Shown here: piece by piece, positions 23,469 through 32,898 of the stretch
How the letters are laid out: each line of letters opens with the position of its first letter
Position numbering within the stretch: the first letter of the stretch is position 1
NCBI GenBank assembly: GCA_001920415.1
Contig: MNJR01000026.1
Coordinates: forward strand, 124,001 to 188,000
Origin: Acidobacteria bacterium 13_1_20CM_3_53_8
Lineage (GTDB): Bacteria > Acidobacteriota > Blastocatellia > Pyrinomonadales > Pyrinomonadaceae
DNA length: 64,000 nt
Direction of reading: 5' to 3'
The notes under the pieces: generated by a model
Databases searched by the model: none
The model's input: the letters and a program-made list of their open reading frames with translations, nothing else
Told to the model about the DNA's origin: nothing
Made by a program: the position numbers and the translations under genes

Positions 23469-25379
23469 TTGACCACCGCTATTGAACAGACGCTCGAAAC
23501 TTACGGCATAGAAAATTGGGGCGCTGGCTACTTCGATGTTAATCGCAAGGGCAACCTCATAGTGCATCCGTCCCGTGACGACAAGCGCGCAGCAGATGTG
23601 AAAGAGATTATTGACGACCTAGCCCGCAGAGGCATTCAAGCGCCAGTGCTGATACGCTTTCCCCAACTTATTGCGAATCAGGTGCGAAAGCTTCAGCGCT
23701 CATTTCAGAAAGCGATTGCCGAATACGGGTACAGCGGCGCGCACCTGTGCGTCTATCCTATGAAGGTCAACCAGCAGCGCTCCGTTGTAGAGGAATATCT
23801 TCGTGAAGGCTCGCGTTATGATTTTGGTCTGGAAGCAGGGTCTAAGGCAGAGCTTTATGCTGCGCTCGCGCTTGAGCAGACGCCCGCCAGTCTTCTAGTC
23901 CTGAACGGATTCAAAGACGAAGAGTTCATACAGCTAGCGTTCGTGGGCGCGAGATCGGGAAAACGCGTCGTCATAGTTATAGAAAAGTTGAGCGAGTTGG
24001 GACATGTCTTGCGCGTCGCCGAAACTCACGAAGGGACTATGCCGATGGTGGGCATGCGAGTAAAACTCTACTCGAAAGGCTCTGGCCGGTGGGAGAAGTC
24101 CGGCGGCGAGGCTGCGAAGTTCGGGCTGACCACGACGGAAATCTTGGAAGTCATCTCGCGCATGCAGGAGGCCGGTCGTATAGACATGCTGCGCCTCTTG
24201 CACTTTCACATAGGCTCGCAACTCACAGACATCAAGCGCATCAAGAACGCCATGAAAGAGGCCGCGCGCGTCTATGCCAAAATTCATCAGATGAAAGTCC
24301 CCATAGAATTGCTGGACGTTGGCGGCGGCATGGCCGTTGACTACGACGGATCGAAAACTGCTTTCGATTCATCTGCGAACTACTCGGCGCAAGAGTTTGC
24401 CAACGATGTCATCTATACAATCAAGCAGGTTCTAGACGACGAAAACGTGCCGCATCCTACTATCATTCAAGAGTCCGGGCGATTCCTCTCCGCTTACCAC
24501 GCTATTCTAGTCACGAACGTGCTTGACGAGATTGAAACCGTAGTTGAAGACATCACGCCGATTGAGATTCGCGCGGACGAGCCGCAGGTGGTCATAGAGC
24601 TTGGCGATTTGCGCGCGACCATAGGGGTGAAGAATTACCGCGAATATTATCACGACGCGCTGGAACACCGCGAAGAGCTTTTCACACTATTTAATCTGGG
24701 TCTAATCACGCTGGAAGATCGCGCGAAAGGCGAAGTGCTCTTCTGGGATGTGTGTGAGCGCGCAGACAAATTCGCGCAGACTGCAAAATATGTTTCCGAA
24801 GAGTTCGATGATTTGCGGCGCTTGCTCTGCGCCAAATATTTGACCAACTTTAGCGTCTTCCGCTCGGTGCCGGATCACTGGGCGCTGGATCAGTTATTTC
24901 CCATCATACCCATTCACGGACTTAACCGACAGCCGACAGAGTACGCCACGCTTTGCGACATCACGTGCGATTCGGACGGCGTGATTGACAAGTTCGTTGA
25001 CCTGCACGATGTCAAGCAGGTGCTGGAGCTACACAAGCTCACGGCAGGCGAACCGTACTACATAGCGTTCATGCTCGTAGGCGCTTATCAGGAAGTGATG
25101 GGCAATAATCACAACCTGTTCGGCGCGCCCAACGAAGCGCACGTCCACATTGATGATAACGGCTATCTCATCAAGAAAGTGATACGCGGCTCTACTGTGG
25201 GCGAAGCCGTCGGGCGCGCACGCTACGACCGCTCGCTTCTGCACGACGGCTTCCGCCGCCAGGTCGCACAGCGCGTCAAGGCCGGTGAGATGTCCGAAAG
25301 TGAAGCGACACGATTAAACGAGTTCTACGAATCAAGCTACGACGCCTATACTTATCTGGCCGTCAATGGAAAGCAGTGA
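23469..25379 (+). CDS. speA: Biosynthetic arginine decarboxylase
   Basis: 636 residues, the usual length. Start chosen as TTG at 23469, supported by AGGAG about ten bases upstream; no in-frame ATG lies further upstream. PLP-dependent alanine-racemase-fold decarboxylase: the PLP lysine is in CVYPMKVNQ (Lys99), followed by FGLEAGSKAEL, LLHFHIGSQ, LDVGGGMAVDYDG and the active-site VCERAD near the C-terminal part. It converts arginine to agmatine, the first step of the agmatine route to putrescine. The DHS-like enzyme follows 130 bp downstream and agmatinase lies 8 kb away, so a polyamine pathway is encoded here. Confidence 0.95.
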   Translation: MTTAIEQTLETYGIENWGAGYFDVNRKGNLIVHPSRDDKRAADVKEIIDDLARRGIQAPVLIRFPQLIANQVRKLQRSFQKAIAEYGYSGAHLCVYPMKVNQQRSVVEEYLREGSRYDFGLEAGSKAELYAALALEQTPASLLVLNGFKDEEFIQLAFVGARSGKRVVIVIEKLSELGHVLRVAETHEGTMPMVGMRVKLYSKGSGRWEKSGGEAAKFGLTTTEILEVISRMQEAGRIDMLRLLHFHIGSQLTDIKRIKNAMKEAARVYAKIHQMKVPIELLDVGGGMAVDYDGSKTAFDSSANYSAQEFANDVIYTIKQVLDDENVPHPTIIQESGRFLSAYHAILVTNVLDEIETVVEDITPIEIRADEPQVVIELGDLRATIGVKNYREYYHDALEHREELFTLFNLGLITLEDRAKGEVLFWDVCERADKFAQTAKYVSEEFDDLRRLLCAKYLTNFSVFRSVPDHWALDQLFPIIPIHGLNRQPTEYATLCDITCDSDGVIDKFVDLHDVKQVLELHKLTAGEPYYIAFMLVGAYQEVMGNNHNLFGAPNEAHVHIDDNGYLIKKVIRGSTVGEAVGRARYDRSLLHDGFRRQVAQRVKAGEMSESEATRLNEFYESSYDAYTYLAVNGKQ

Positions 25380-25385
25380 CAGAAA

Positions 25386-25482
25386 AGTCTAGAGTCTGGA
25401 GTCTAGAGTCTGGAGTCAAAGGCAAAAGCAAAGAACTGTTTTTGACATTGGACTCCAGACTCTAGACTCCAGACTCCAGACT
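25386..25482. repeat. Heptad inverted repeat, CCAGACT family (copy C-2)
   Basis: Left arm 25386-25417 (GTCTAGA GTCTGGA GTCTAGA GTCTGGA) and right arm 25451-25482 (CCAGACT CTAGACT CCAGACT CCAGACT). It fills the speA to DHS-like gene gap, so it would be transcribed within the operon. Confidence 0.88.
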
Positions 25483-25510
25483 TAATTTCGTCACTTCTTC
25501 GGAGAAGACT

Positions 25511-26572
25511 ATGGTGACTCAACGAAAACCGCGAGCCTCGAAATATTTGACTGTGCCGACGCGCCCCGTGCAGGTTGACCGTGACCGCTCGGTCGCAGGA
25601 CTTCTGGAGAAGATGGAGGGGACTGGCTTCGGCGGCAGGCAATTGGCCGAGGCTCATCGCATCTGGCTGGACATGCTTGGCGACAACACGACCATTATGG
25701 TCGCAGCAAGCGGCGCGCTGATACCTGCCGGGATGCGGCGGCTTCTAGCCTACGTCATCAAGAACCGTTTCGTTGACGTGCTTGTGCTCTCCGGCTCACT
25801 TCTATTCCACGACCTGCACGAAACTCTGGGTCGCCATCACTTCCAATCTCATCCTTCGATGACGGACGCAGAGCTTGAGGCTTCACAGATAAGCCGCATG
25901 TGGGATCTGCTTGCCAGCGATGAGGAGTATCACGAAGCTGAAGAATGGGTCGGCGGTTTTACTAACCAGATAGACCAGACGCGCCCGTACGCGACGCGCG
26001 AGTTTCTGCACATGCTTGGCCGGGAATTGGCCGAGATTGCAACGGAAGACGGCGTGCTCACCTCCGCTTACAAAGCGCGCGTGCCAATCTTCTGCCCGGC
26101 CATCATGGATAGCTCGCTCGCCGTAGGCATCGGCGCTTCGCGCTTCGACAAGAAGAACAACTTCCAGTTCGACATAGTGCAGGATGTTCTGGACATGGCG
26201 CAGATTTTCGCTAAAGCCCGTGTGACAGGCGCGATTCACCTTGGCGGCGGCACGACCAAAAGCTTCATGCAGAAGATGGAGCTTGCCACGAACATTGTGA
26301 AGACGCCGCCACGCGGTCACAAGTACGCCATACAGATTTCTACGGAAGCGCCACATCCGGGCGGACGCTCCAACGCCTCGACCTTCGACGACACGCTAAC
26401 TTTCGGCAAATTGACACGCGGCGCAACCACAGCTTACGTCAACTGCGACGCAACCATAGCGCTCCCCATCCTAGTAACCGCGCTCTCCCAAACCGCCGCC
26501 AAATACATGAAAGGCCGCAAGCGTCCGAACTTCACTTTTATAGCTAAAGATTTGATTGTTGAAGTGCCGTAA
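25511..26572 (+). CDS. Deoxyhypusine synthase-like protein (probable polyamine enzyme)
   Basis: 353 residues with the DHS fold markers: an N-terminal GARQLAEA-like segment (FGGRQLAEAH), VAASGALIPAGMR, VLSGSLLFHD, FCPAIMDSSLAVGIG, HLGGGTTKSF and the C-terminal block FGKLTRGATTAYVNCDATIALPILV (in parts: FGKLTRG, CDATIALP). The lysine of the FGKL segment aligns with the catalytic lysine that carries the aminobutyl group in eukaryotic DHS. Bacteria lack eIF5A, and bacterial homologues are reported to act as homospermidine synthases on polyamines. Position directly after speA supports a polyamine role. It could also be a deoxyhypusine-type enzyme of unknown target. Confidence 0.8.
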   Translation: MVTQRKPRASKYLTVPTRPVQVDRDRSVAGLLEKMEGTGFGGRQLAEAHRIWLDMLGDNTTIMVAASGALIPAGMRRLLAYVIKNRFVDVLVLSGSLLFHDLHETLGRHHFQSHPSMTDAELEASQISRMWDLLASDEEYHEAEEWVGGFTNQIDQTRPYATREFLHMLGRELAEIATEDGVLTSAYKARVPIFCPAIMDSSLAVGIGASRFDKKNNFQFDIVQDVLDMAQIFAKARVTGAIHLGGGTTKSFMQKMELATNIVKTPPRGHKYAIQISTEAPHPGGRSNASTFDDTLTFGKLTRGATTAYVNCDATIALPILVTALSQTAAKYMKGRKRPNFTFIAKDLIVEVP

Positions 26573-26596
26573 CGAAAAAATAATCAAAAGAAAATC

Positions 26597-26647
26597 AGAA
26601 GCCAGTAGTCAGCAGGAGGAAGATGCTGATTGCTGGCTTCTTTATTT
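26597..26647 (+). terminator. Rho-independent terminator candidate after the DHS-like gene
   Basis: AGAAGCCAGTAGTCAGCA (26597-26614) pairs with TGCTGATTGCTGGCTTCT (26624-26641), followed by TTTATTT. It starts 25 bases after the stop codon of the DHS-like gene and would end the speA operon. Confidence 0.65.
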
Positions 26648-26699
26648 GAATTAGCGTGAGTTCGATGTAAGACGAAGTGCGAGCAAGTGAATCATCCAC

Positions 26700-26848
26700 T
26701 ATAGCAATTCTCAGTTGAGTGCGACTAAAGTCAGTACCGCCTGCGGTAGCGGGCGGGTCATCGTCGCAGCATCACCCGCCCGCTACCGCAGGCGGTACTG
26801 ACCTGACCGCTTTGCCGCAGCATTCGCATTCAAGTGAGAACCGCTATA
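26700..26848. mobile_element. MITE-like element with TATAGC ends carrying core palindrome I (copy 2)
   Basis: About 149 bp. Terminal inverted repeats of about 24 bases: left TATAGCAATTCTCAGTTGAG, right (reverse complement) TATAGCGGTTCTCACTTGAA. Inside sits the 29-bp-arm palindrome (26730-26758 and 26774-26802). TATA-type ends and small size without coding capacity fit a non-autonomous IS630/Tc1-like element; no transposase is in the window. The mobile origin is an inference. Confidence 0.7.
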
Positions 26849-26926
26849 AATCACACTAAACGACACTAAACTAATTCTTCTCTTCGTGTTATTTCGTGTG
26901 ATGCGCGTGGATAGTTCTCTCCCTTT
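26849..26926. repeat. Inverted repeat, CACTAA/CGTGTG family (copy O-2)
   Basis: Sequence AAATCACACTAAACGACACTAAAC with a partly complementary right half (CGTGTTATTTCGTGTGATG). It is related to copy O-1 at 5376 and is degraded. The rest of the gap to 27135 shows no gene; the M36 gene has AAAGGAG before its ATG. Confidence 0.55.
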
Positions 26927-27135
26927 CTCTCTTACGTCGAACTCACGTTGAATTAACAACAATTTTTGTTCAAGCCATTCCGTTACGTTTTGCTCATCTC
27001 AAGAATTTCTCAACCACCCTCAATATAGTGTATTCGTCGCAAAAGTTATTTTCCTCCCCCAAACAATTTCGTTGGCATGACCGCTCACGGTGCTGTCCTG
27101 CTCAGCAGTTGTAATCCCCCAAAGGAGCCAGAGAA

Positions 27136-30100
27136 ATGAGACCCAAGATTAATGCGCGCCGAACCGGACGAGCTTGGTTAATAGCGTTTACATTCTTCCT
27201 CTTCTGCTCTGTGACCCTGCTTTTCAGCGCAACGCCACGCTCAAAGGCCGGGGGCAACGTGATCGGCAATAAATCAATGCTCGTATCGCTACAGCAGTCT
27301 GGTCTTCCGAGCGAGATTGATGTGCGTGGCTCGAACGGAGTGCCGAAAGGCACGGCGCTGCGCTCGCCGACCGCAGCACAAGTGAAAGCGATAAACTCGT
27401 TGCAGGCTGTGAGCGGCGTCACACTTCGCGTAGAGTACAATGGACTGACCGCGACACCGCGACACCTCTTCAGTTTTGACGGCTACCTGACGCCGCCAAG
27501 TTCAGACTCGCCTGAAACGATTGCGCGAAACTTCTTAAAACGTTGGAGCGCAATCTTTCGCTTTAGTGACGAAGATTTACGGGGTTTGAGACTCAAGAGC
27601 CGCGCAACCGTTCCAGACATGGGCACGACCATTCTGCTCTTTGAGCAGCAGGCGAGCGGCCTGCCTGTCTATCATGGCGAGGTGCTGGTCAACGTCAATC
27701 GCAGCGGACAGATTATAGACGTTGGCAGCGAGAGTTTTCCGCAACTGTCAATCACAAATGCACAGACGATTACGCCCGCCCAGGCGATTACCGCCGCGGC
27801 TTCAGCCCTAAACATCTCTAACTTTACGCCGCAATCTTTGGGAACGGCACAGGTGCTGAAGACCTATGGCAATCTCACGCCTGAGTATGTGGCCGCGTCG
27901 AAATACAGCAAGGGCGGCGTCTTCACGGACGACATTGTGGTCACGCGCACAGTCTTTCCGCTTGGCGACACTGCCCGTCAGGCATATAAATTTGTTCTCA
28001 CCACTCCGCAATACAAAGGCGTCATGTGGGAGCACATTGTTGACGCGCAGACGGGCGAAGTGCTGCGCCGCTTCAGCCTGACATCATTCTTTGGCGACAT
28101 GGGAGGCGGGCCTAGTACCAACAGGCGATCAACTTTTCGCCCTGACATACAGGATCGCGTTGAAGCAATGAATCCTGCGGGGACTGCGGCAGGCAAAGTC
28201 TTCGATGGTATGCCTACAGCGCTTTCCGGCACATTAGGAGTTGGAAGATCGCCTGCGCCCGGCACCCCTCCGACTTATCCTGCCGAGTCAACAACGGCGC
28301 AAGCCAGCGGTCGAGGCTTCAGGAAGAGTTTTGTTTCCGCGCGCAATCAAGACCCATTCGCAGACCCCGCAACCGCATTAGTCTATAACACTCCATTCGG
28401 ACAGGTGCTGCGCGCATTCCCCGATGCGCTCAATCCGTCGGCAGAATCTCCTTTCGGATGGTTCTATCTGCCAACCACGACGGCTGGAACGGAAGTAACG
28501 ACATCAGATAATAATCGCGCCACGACACGCGCCATCGGTTACGTGATGTCCTCCGAAGCCCAAACACGTAATGATGCGGCAAATTCTCCGACGGGCAACG
28601 GCAGCCAGCCGTTTTCTGCTGCGCTCACCACCTTGTTAGCTCCCCGAACGATCAACGGCAATACCTATAACTCTGTCTTCGAGTCGAACTATACGGAAGG
28701 CAACAACGTGTTCACAGCCGATGACCGCGAGAACGACGATGAAACAACACACGGCATCAAAGGCTTCGCATTGAACCGGCAGTTCACGGCGAGCCGTTTC
28801 GATTTCATCAACAGCTACGAGTACGGAGGCGTGGACGCGGACGGCAGCACCACACCTGTGACCTATCCTGCAAGCTCCAACCCTGATGTTTATCCGGGCG
28901 ATGTGACGCTCTTCTACTACAACAACCTCATACACGACTATCTCTACAGCATAGGCTTCACCGAACAGTTCTGGAATTTTCAGCAGGACAACTTTGACAG
29001 GGGCGGCGCTGGCCGTGACGCCATCAGCGCTCAAGTGCAGGACGGCTCCGGCACAGACAATGCTAACTTCGGCACTCCGGCAGACGGCGGCTATCCGCGC
29101 ATGCAGATGTTTCTCTTTACCGAATCAACGTTCCGTCGCTCTGACGGAGATTTCGATTGGGACGTAGTCGCGCACGAACATTATCACGGCGTCTCCAACC
29201 GTTCTGCGGCCAAGGGTGATACGGGCTGTCTGGGTGTTGCGCTGGTCGGCGAGCCTGGAGGCATGGGAGAGGGCTGGTCGGATTATAACGCCACATCAAT
29301 AGCCGACGATGATTCGGAAGGCGAATATGTGACGGGCGAATTCGACGTTGGCATACGCCGTCTGCCCTACACCAATTACCGTTATTCGTATGCAACCGCC
29401 AACGGCGTTGCTCGCACGCGCCGCGACACTAGAACAGCATCTGACGTTGGAGCCGGAGTTCCATTTGAAGTGCATGACGTGGGAGAACTCTGGGCTGCAA
29501 CGCTCTGGGATATGCGCGAGCTGTTGATTATGAAACAGAAGGTCGGCGCTACATTTCCCGGCATCTTCTTTGATGGAACACGGCGTCTGGGGAGCGGCAC
29601 TAATTTCTTCATTGGGTACAGGCAAGTGCAATCGGTGGACACCAGCCACCCGATTGACTATCGCGCATCTTTCAATACGAATGATCCGGTGACTATTATT
29701 GCGAGCCAGGCGATTGTTCGTCCCGGTATGCTCGCGGCGGAGATTCAATCGCTAGGAAACCGCAACGGGCCGCTGGCAACGGCAGTCAGCACAGCCGCGC
29801 GGCTCTCTGACACTCTAGTATTACGCGGCTTGCAGCTTTCCCCTTGCAATCCTTCGTTCGTGGATGAGCGCGACTCTATCTTGGCCGCAGACCGCGAAAT
29901 GACGGGCGGAGAGAATCAGGCGATCATCTGGCGCGCATTCGCAAGTCACGGCGTAGGCATGTTGGCGCAATCCACTTCGGCTCAGAATCCCGGTAGCTCA
30001 TCGGCTCCGGTCGTGGTCGAAGATTTTTCAGTTCCGGCAGGCGTCACAACGTGCGAGCAGTCTGGGCCTCTACAGCCACCGCCCTTTGCTCTCTCCAATA

Positions 30101-32028
30101 CTACGAACAATGTCGTCACGATCACGATCAACGGCGGCACTGCGTATCCGGGCGCAGCCCAATACGTCATCTCGCGCGCCAATAGCGCGAATGGGCCGTT
30201 CACCACTATAGCCACGATTCCGGCCACGCAGACCACTTACAATGATGATAACGGCGGGGCAAAGCTGCCGCTCGGCCAGACCTTCTACTATCAGGTTCGT
30301 GCGAGCCGCGATACGAGTTCACTTTGCGTCTCCACATCCGATACCCAGAGCATTACAGTGACCACGGGAGTTATTCTCCCGATTGCTCCGACGTTCGCGG
30401 GCATAGGTCAAGTTTCCGATCCGGGACAGTGCAGTCGCTTGGTCTTGAGTTGGAGTCCGGCAGTTTCAGCCAATCCCAACGCGAATATCGTTTACGATAT
30501 TTACCGTGTTGATATGATTGACTCTGTGGGCAACACGGGCACGCAAGACCCTACGTTCACACCGTCGGTTTCCAATCGCATAGTTAACGGCTTCAGCGGT
30601 CTGTCCTACTCGGATACTAATCTGGAGTTGAATCACGTTTACTACTACATAGTGCAGGCGCGCGATACGAACAACGGATTGGTTGACACGAACAACACCG
30701 GCAACACGATCGCCAAGTTCAGCGCTCCGACTACACCGGGTAAGACGAACACTCCGGTCTTTGCGCAAGAGAACTTTGAAACCACAGGGGCGGATGCTCG
30801 ATTCTTTCCAAATCTGGTGGAATCCAGCAGTGCAACTCCATCAGCGCAAGCTGATCCTGTTTTCCAACGCAGGACGGGCGTCGTTCTTGATAGCGGTCTA
30901 CCAACAACATCAACGATCTATGCACCGGATTTCGATCCAGCCTCTAATCCTGTTTTTGGTGGAGGCGCGCCGAGCGACTTTTCGACGGAGATTGGTGATG
31001 GCACTGGTCTCACGTTAACGCCCACTTCGATTATGGAGTTCGATCACAAATTCAGCGCAGAATCTACGTTCGATGGCGGCGTGATTGAGATTAAGGTGGG
31101 CGCTCCTTTCAGCAACACCGCCAATGGCAGCGATCCCACTCTCACCCCGTATCCGAACAATACCACCTCTTTCGATCTGGGATACTACATTATTGACGGC
31201 CGTCGCGCCTACACGGGCGCCAAGGGATTGCATCATGTGCGTATCCCGCTCAGAGCATTTGCTCCAGGTGGAATACATAATCCTACTGGTCTGCCTGTAC
31301 ATATACGCTTCCGCATGACTTCGGATGCAGGAACGACAGCGGGCACGGATAGCGGTTGGTACATTGACAATCTGGTGATTAACAACCTGGCCTGTGCGCC
31401 GACTGCTGCATCGGCAACGATCAGCGGGCGTATCACTACCAGTGACGGCGCTCCTTTGAGCGGAGTTGCCCTTGCGCTCAATGGTGCTAAGTCTGCCAGA
31501 ACCATCACGGATAGTAACGGTTTCTACCGCTTCGAGAATGTTGGAGTAGGCAGCTTCTACACTGTTACTCCATCAGCAGCCAATTACACCTTCGGCCCTG
31601 CGGATCGTTCCTTCTCTCTCAACGCAGATAAGACAGATGTAACGTTCACAGCAGACGCGGCTGCTCAAACGGCGAATCCTTTGGACACTGGCCTATACTT
31701 TGTGCGCCAGCAGTATCTGGACTTCTTGGGACGCGAACCAGATCAGGGAGGACTTGATTACTGGAGCAACGAGATGGATAGATGCGGCGATGATGCTGCT
31801 TGCGTCAACTCAAGACGCATAGGCATATCGGCTGCGTTCTTCATCGAGCAGGAGTTCCAGCAGACTGGCTCTTCTCGGCAGACAGGCCGCAGGTCGTCGG
31901 AGGATCGAATCTGGATACGAGGAAGGCAGCTTTTGCCGACGCCTTTGTGCGACGTGCAGAGTTTCAGGGAAAATATCGGTCGGCCACGACTGCAAGCTCT
32001 TTTGTTGACGCGCTGCTGCAAACGGTGA
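27136..32028 (+). CDS. Secreted M36 (fungalysin-like) metallopeptidase, C-terminus frameshifted
   Basis: 1630 residues as read. Signal peptide at about 1-36. A propeptide-like FTP/PepSY region follows, then the M36 catalytic domain with AHEHYHG (His680, Glu681, His684) and the third zinc ligand in GMGEGWSDY. Beyond about residue 970 come fibronectin-type-III-like segments, a laminin/jelly-roll-like region and a carboxypeptidase-regulatory-like domain (ISGRITTSDGAPLSG...). The last part starts a DUF4214 domain (YLDFLGREPDQGGLDYW), but the frame breaks near 31870: the matching continuation lies in another frame at 31881-32372. The final ~50 residues read here are therefore artefactual. A strong ribosome-binding site supports the ATG at 27136. 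Confidence 0.85.
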   Translation: MRPKINARRTGRAWLIAFTFFLFCSVTLLFSATPRSKAGGNVIGNKSMLVSLQQSGLPSEIDVRGSNGVPKGTALRSPTAAQVKAINSLQAVSGVTLRVEYNGLTATPRHLFSFDGYLTPPSSDSPETIARNFLKRWSAIFRFSDEDLRGLRLKSRATVPDMGTTILLFEQQASGLPVYHGEVLVNVNRSGQIIDVGSESFPQLSITNAQTITPAQAITAAASALNISNFTPQSLGTAQVLKTYGNLTPEYVAASKYSKGGVFTDDIVVTRTVFPLGDTARQAYKFVLTTPQYKGVMWEHIVDAQTGEVLRRFSLTSFFGDMGGGPSTNRRSTFRPDIQDRVEAMNPAGTAAGKVFDGMPTALSGTLGVGRSPAPGTPPTYPAESTTAQASGRGFRKSFVSARNQDPFADPATALVYNTPFGQVLRAFPDALNPSAESPFGWFYLPTTTAGTEVTTSDNNRATTRAIGYVMSSEAQTRNDAANSPTGNGSQPFSAALTTLLAPRTINGNTYNSVFESNYTEGNNVFTADDRENDDETTHGIKGFALNRQFTASRFDFINSYEYGGVDADGSTTPVTYPASSNPDVYPGDVTLFYYNNLIHDYLYSIGFTEQFWNFQQDNFDRGGAGRDAISAQVQDGSGTDNANFGTPADGGYPRMQMFLFTESTFRRSDGDFDWDVVAHEHYHGVSNRSAAKGDTGCLGVALVGEPGGMGEGWSDYNATSIADDDSEGEYVTGEFDVGIRRLPYTNYRYSYATANGVARTRRDTRTASDVGAGVPFEVHDVGELWAATLWDMRELLIMKQKVGATFPGIFFDGTRRLGSGTNFFIGYRQVQSVDTSHPIDYRASFNTNDPVTIIASQAIVRPGMLAAEIQSLGNRNGPLATAVSTAARLSDTLVLRGLQLSPCNPSFVDERDSILAADREMTGGENQAIIWRAFASHGVGMLAQSTSAQNPGSSSAPVVVEDFSVPAGVTTCEQSGPLQPPPFALSNTTNNVVTITINGGTAYPGAAQYVISRANSANGPFTTIATIPATQTTYNDDNGGAKLPLGQTFYYQVRASRDTSSLCVSTSDTQSITVTTGVILPIAPTFAGIGQVSDPGQCSRLVLSWSPAVSANPNANIVYDIYRVDMIDSVGNTGTQDPTFTPSVSNRIVNGFSGLSYSDTNLELNHVYYYIVQARDTNNGLVDTNNTGNTIAKFSAPTTPGKTNTPVFAQENFETTGADARFFPNLVESSSATPSAQADPVFQRRTGVVLDSGLPTTSTIYAPDFDPASNPVFGGGAPSDFSTEIGDGTGLTLTPTSIMEFDHKFSAESTFDGGVIEIKVGAPFSNTANGSDPTLTPYPNNTTSFDLGYYIIDGRRAYTGAKGLHHVRIPLRAFAPGGIHNPTGLPVHIRFRMTSDAGTTAGTDSGWYIDNLVINNLACAPTAASATISGRITTSDGAPLSGVALALNGAKSARTITDSNGFYRFENVGVGSFYTVTPSAANYTFGPADRSFSLNADKTDVTFTADAAAQTANPLDTGLYFVRQQYLDFLGREPDQGGLDYWSNEMDRCGDDAACVNSRRIGISAAFFIEQEFQQTGSSRQTGRRSSEDRIWIRGRQLLPTPLCDVQSFRENIGRPRLQALLLTRCCKR

Positions 32029-32372
32029 AGCAGTCGTCTGGGATGGATTTATCATCGCAACGTGACGCGCTCGTCTCGAAGTACAGCACGGGCGGGGACA
32101 TGAATCAGAGCCGCAGCCTGGTGTTGAGAGACTTGGTGGAGAACGATGCCTTTAAGCAAGCCGAATATAATCCATCGTTTGTGCTAATGGAGTATTTCGG
32201 CTACCTCAGGCGCGATCCAGATCAAGGAGGCTTCAACTTCTGGCTAGACGTATTGAACAACCGTGTGCCGGGCAACTACCGCTCTATGGTCTGTGCGTTC
32301 ATCACGAGCGCCGAATACCAACAGAGGTTCAGTTCTGTCGTCACACATCGTAATGAGGAGTGTGGATCATAA
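31881..32372 (+). pseudogene. Detached C-terminal half of the M36 protein's DUF4214 region
   Basis: The frame reads DRPQVVGGSNLDTRKAAFAD and continues with VDALLQTVKQSSG, VLRDLVENDAF, FVLMEYFGYLRRDPDQGGFN and SMVCAFITSAEYQQRFS to a stop at 32372. This is the normal second half of the domain that begins in the M36 protein, including a second R-D-P-D-Q-G-G-F motif. Compared with related proteins, about 20 residues (the F-V-Y-R-L-Y-K...P-D-R stretch) are missing at the junction, so a short deletion not divisible by three has occurred. It has no credible start of its own. Confidence 0.75.
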
Positions 32373-32430
32373 GCGCATAGAAGTAGAGCGCAATAACGGC
32401 CTCGCTTCTTCTAGCTGGCAAACAATAAGC

Positions 32431-32472
32431 AAAGGTCGCCGGAGTTTACTAAGTTCCGGCGACCTTTTGTTT
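32431..32472 (+). terminator. Rho-independent terminator after the M36 gene
   Basis: Stem AAAGGTCGCCGGA (32431-32443) and TCCGGCGACCTTTT (32455-32468) with an 11-base loop, followed by GTTT. It lies about 60 bases after the restored stop codon at 32372, which supports the view that the true M36 gene ended there. Confidence 0.85.
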
Positions 32473-32552
32473 CGCGTCTCGCATGTATTAAAAAGGTTGG
32501 TGATAAATATTCTGTTATAGGTGAAGATTGATGACCAAGAATTTTCCAGCAC

Positions 32553-32685
32553 TATTACGGTTTACGATTGAGTGCGACTTATGTCAGTACCGCCTGCGGT
32601 AGCGGGCGGGTGTTGCTGCGACGATGACCCGCCCGCTACCGCAGGCGGTACTGACTTTAGTCGCACTCAACTGAGAATTGCTATA
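32553..32685. mobile_element. MITE-like element with TATAGC end carrying core palindrome I (copy 3)
   Basis: The right end (reverse complement TATAGCAATTCTCAGTTGAG) is identical to the left end of the copy at 26700; the left end (TATTACGG...GATTGAGTGCG) has diverged. The core palindrome occupies 32583-32611 and 32627-32655. The element reaches into the hicA reading frame. Confidence 0.7.
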
Positions 32686-32883
32686 AAACCCAAGAAGGTC
32701 ATCAAGGTTCTTGAGCGTAATGGCTTTATAGTCCATCACACAACGGGAAGTCATTACATTCTCAAGAAAGAGAAGTTGAGAGTAACAATCCTTTATCACA
32801 ACAAAGACTTGAAGCCCGGCACGCTTGCGTCCATTATTAAGCAAGCTGGCTTAACAGTAGATGAGTTTTTAGATTTGCTGTGA
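32581..32883 (+). CDS. hicA: HicA-family toxin (mRNA interferase) with repeat-derived N-terminus
   Basis: The HicA domain is clear from IKPKKVIKVLERNGF, the catalytic-type HHTTGSHYILKK (His in GSH), RVTILYHNKDLKPGTL and IIKQAGLTVDEFL. HicA toxins cleave mRNA and are neutralised by HicB. The only in-frame start codons (GTG 32572, ATG 32581) lie inside a MITE-like palindrome, so the first ~35 residues (PPAVAGGCCCDDDPPATAGG) are translated repeat. Normal HicA proteins start just before K-P-K-K. The insertion has therefore replaced the natural start. A cryptic start may exist, or the gene may be silent. hicB faces it on the other strand. Confidence 0.8.
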   Translation: MSVPPAVAGGCCCDDDPPATAGGTDFSRTQLRIAIKPKKVIKVLERNGFIVHHTTGSHYILKKEKLRVTILYHNKDLKPGTLASIIKQAGLTVDEFLDLL

Positions 32884-32898
32884 AAGAGAAGGAAGAAA

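Noticed and set aside
31800-32372. Separate gene starting at 31800
   Set aside because: Only the part after 31881 makes sense, and it continues the DUF4214 domain of the M36 protein. It is a frameshifted tail, not an independent gene.
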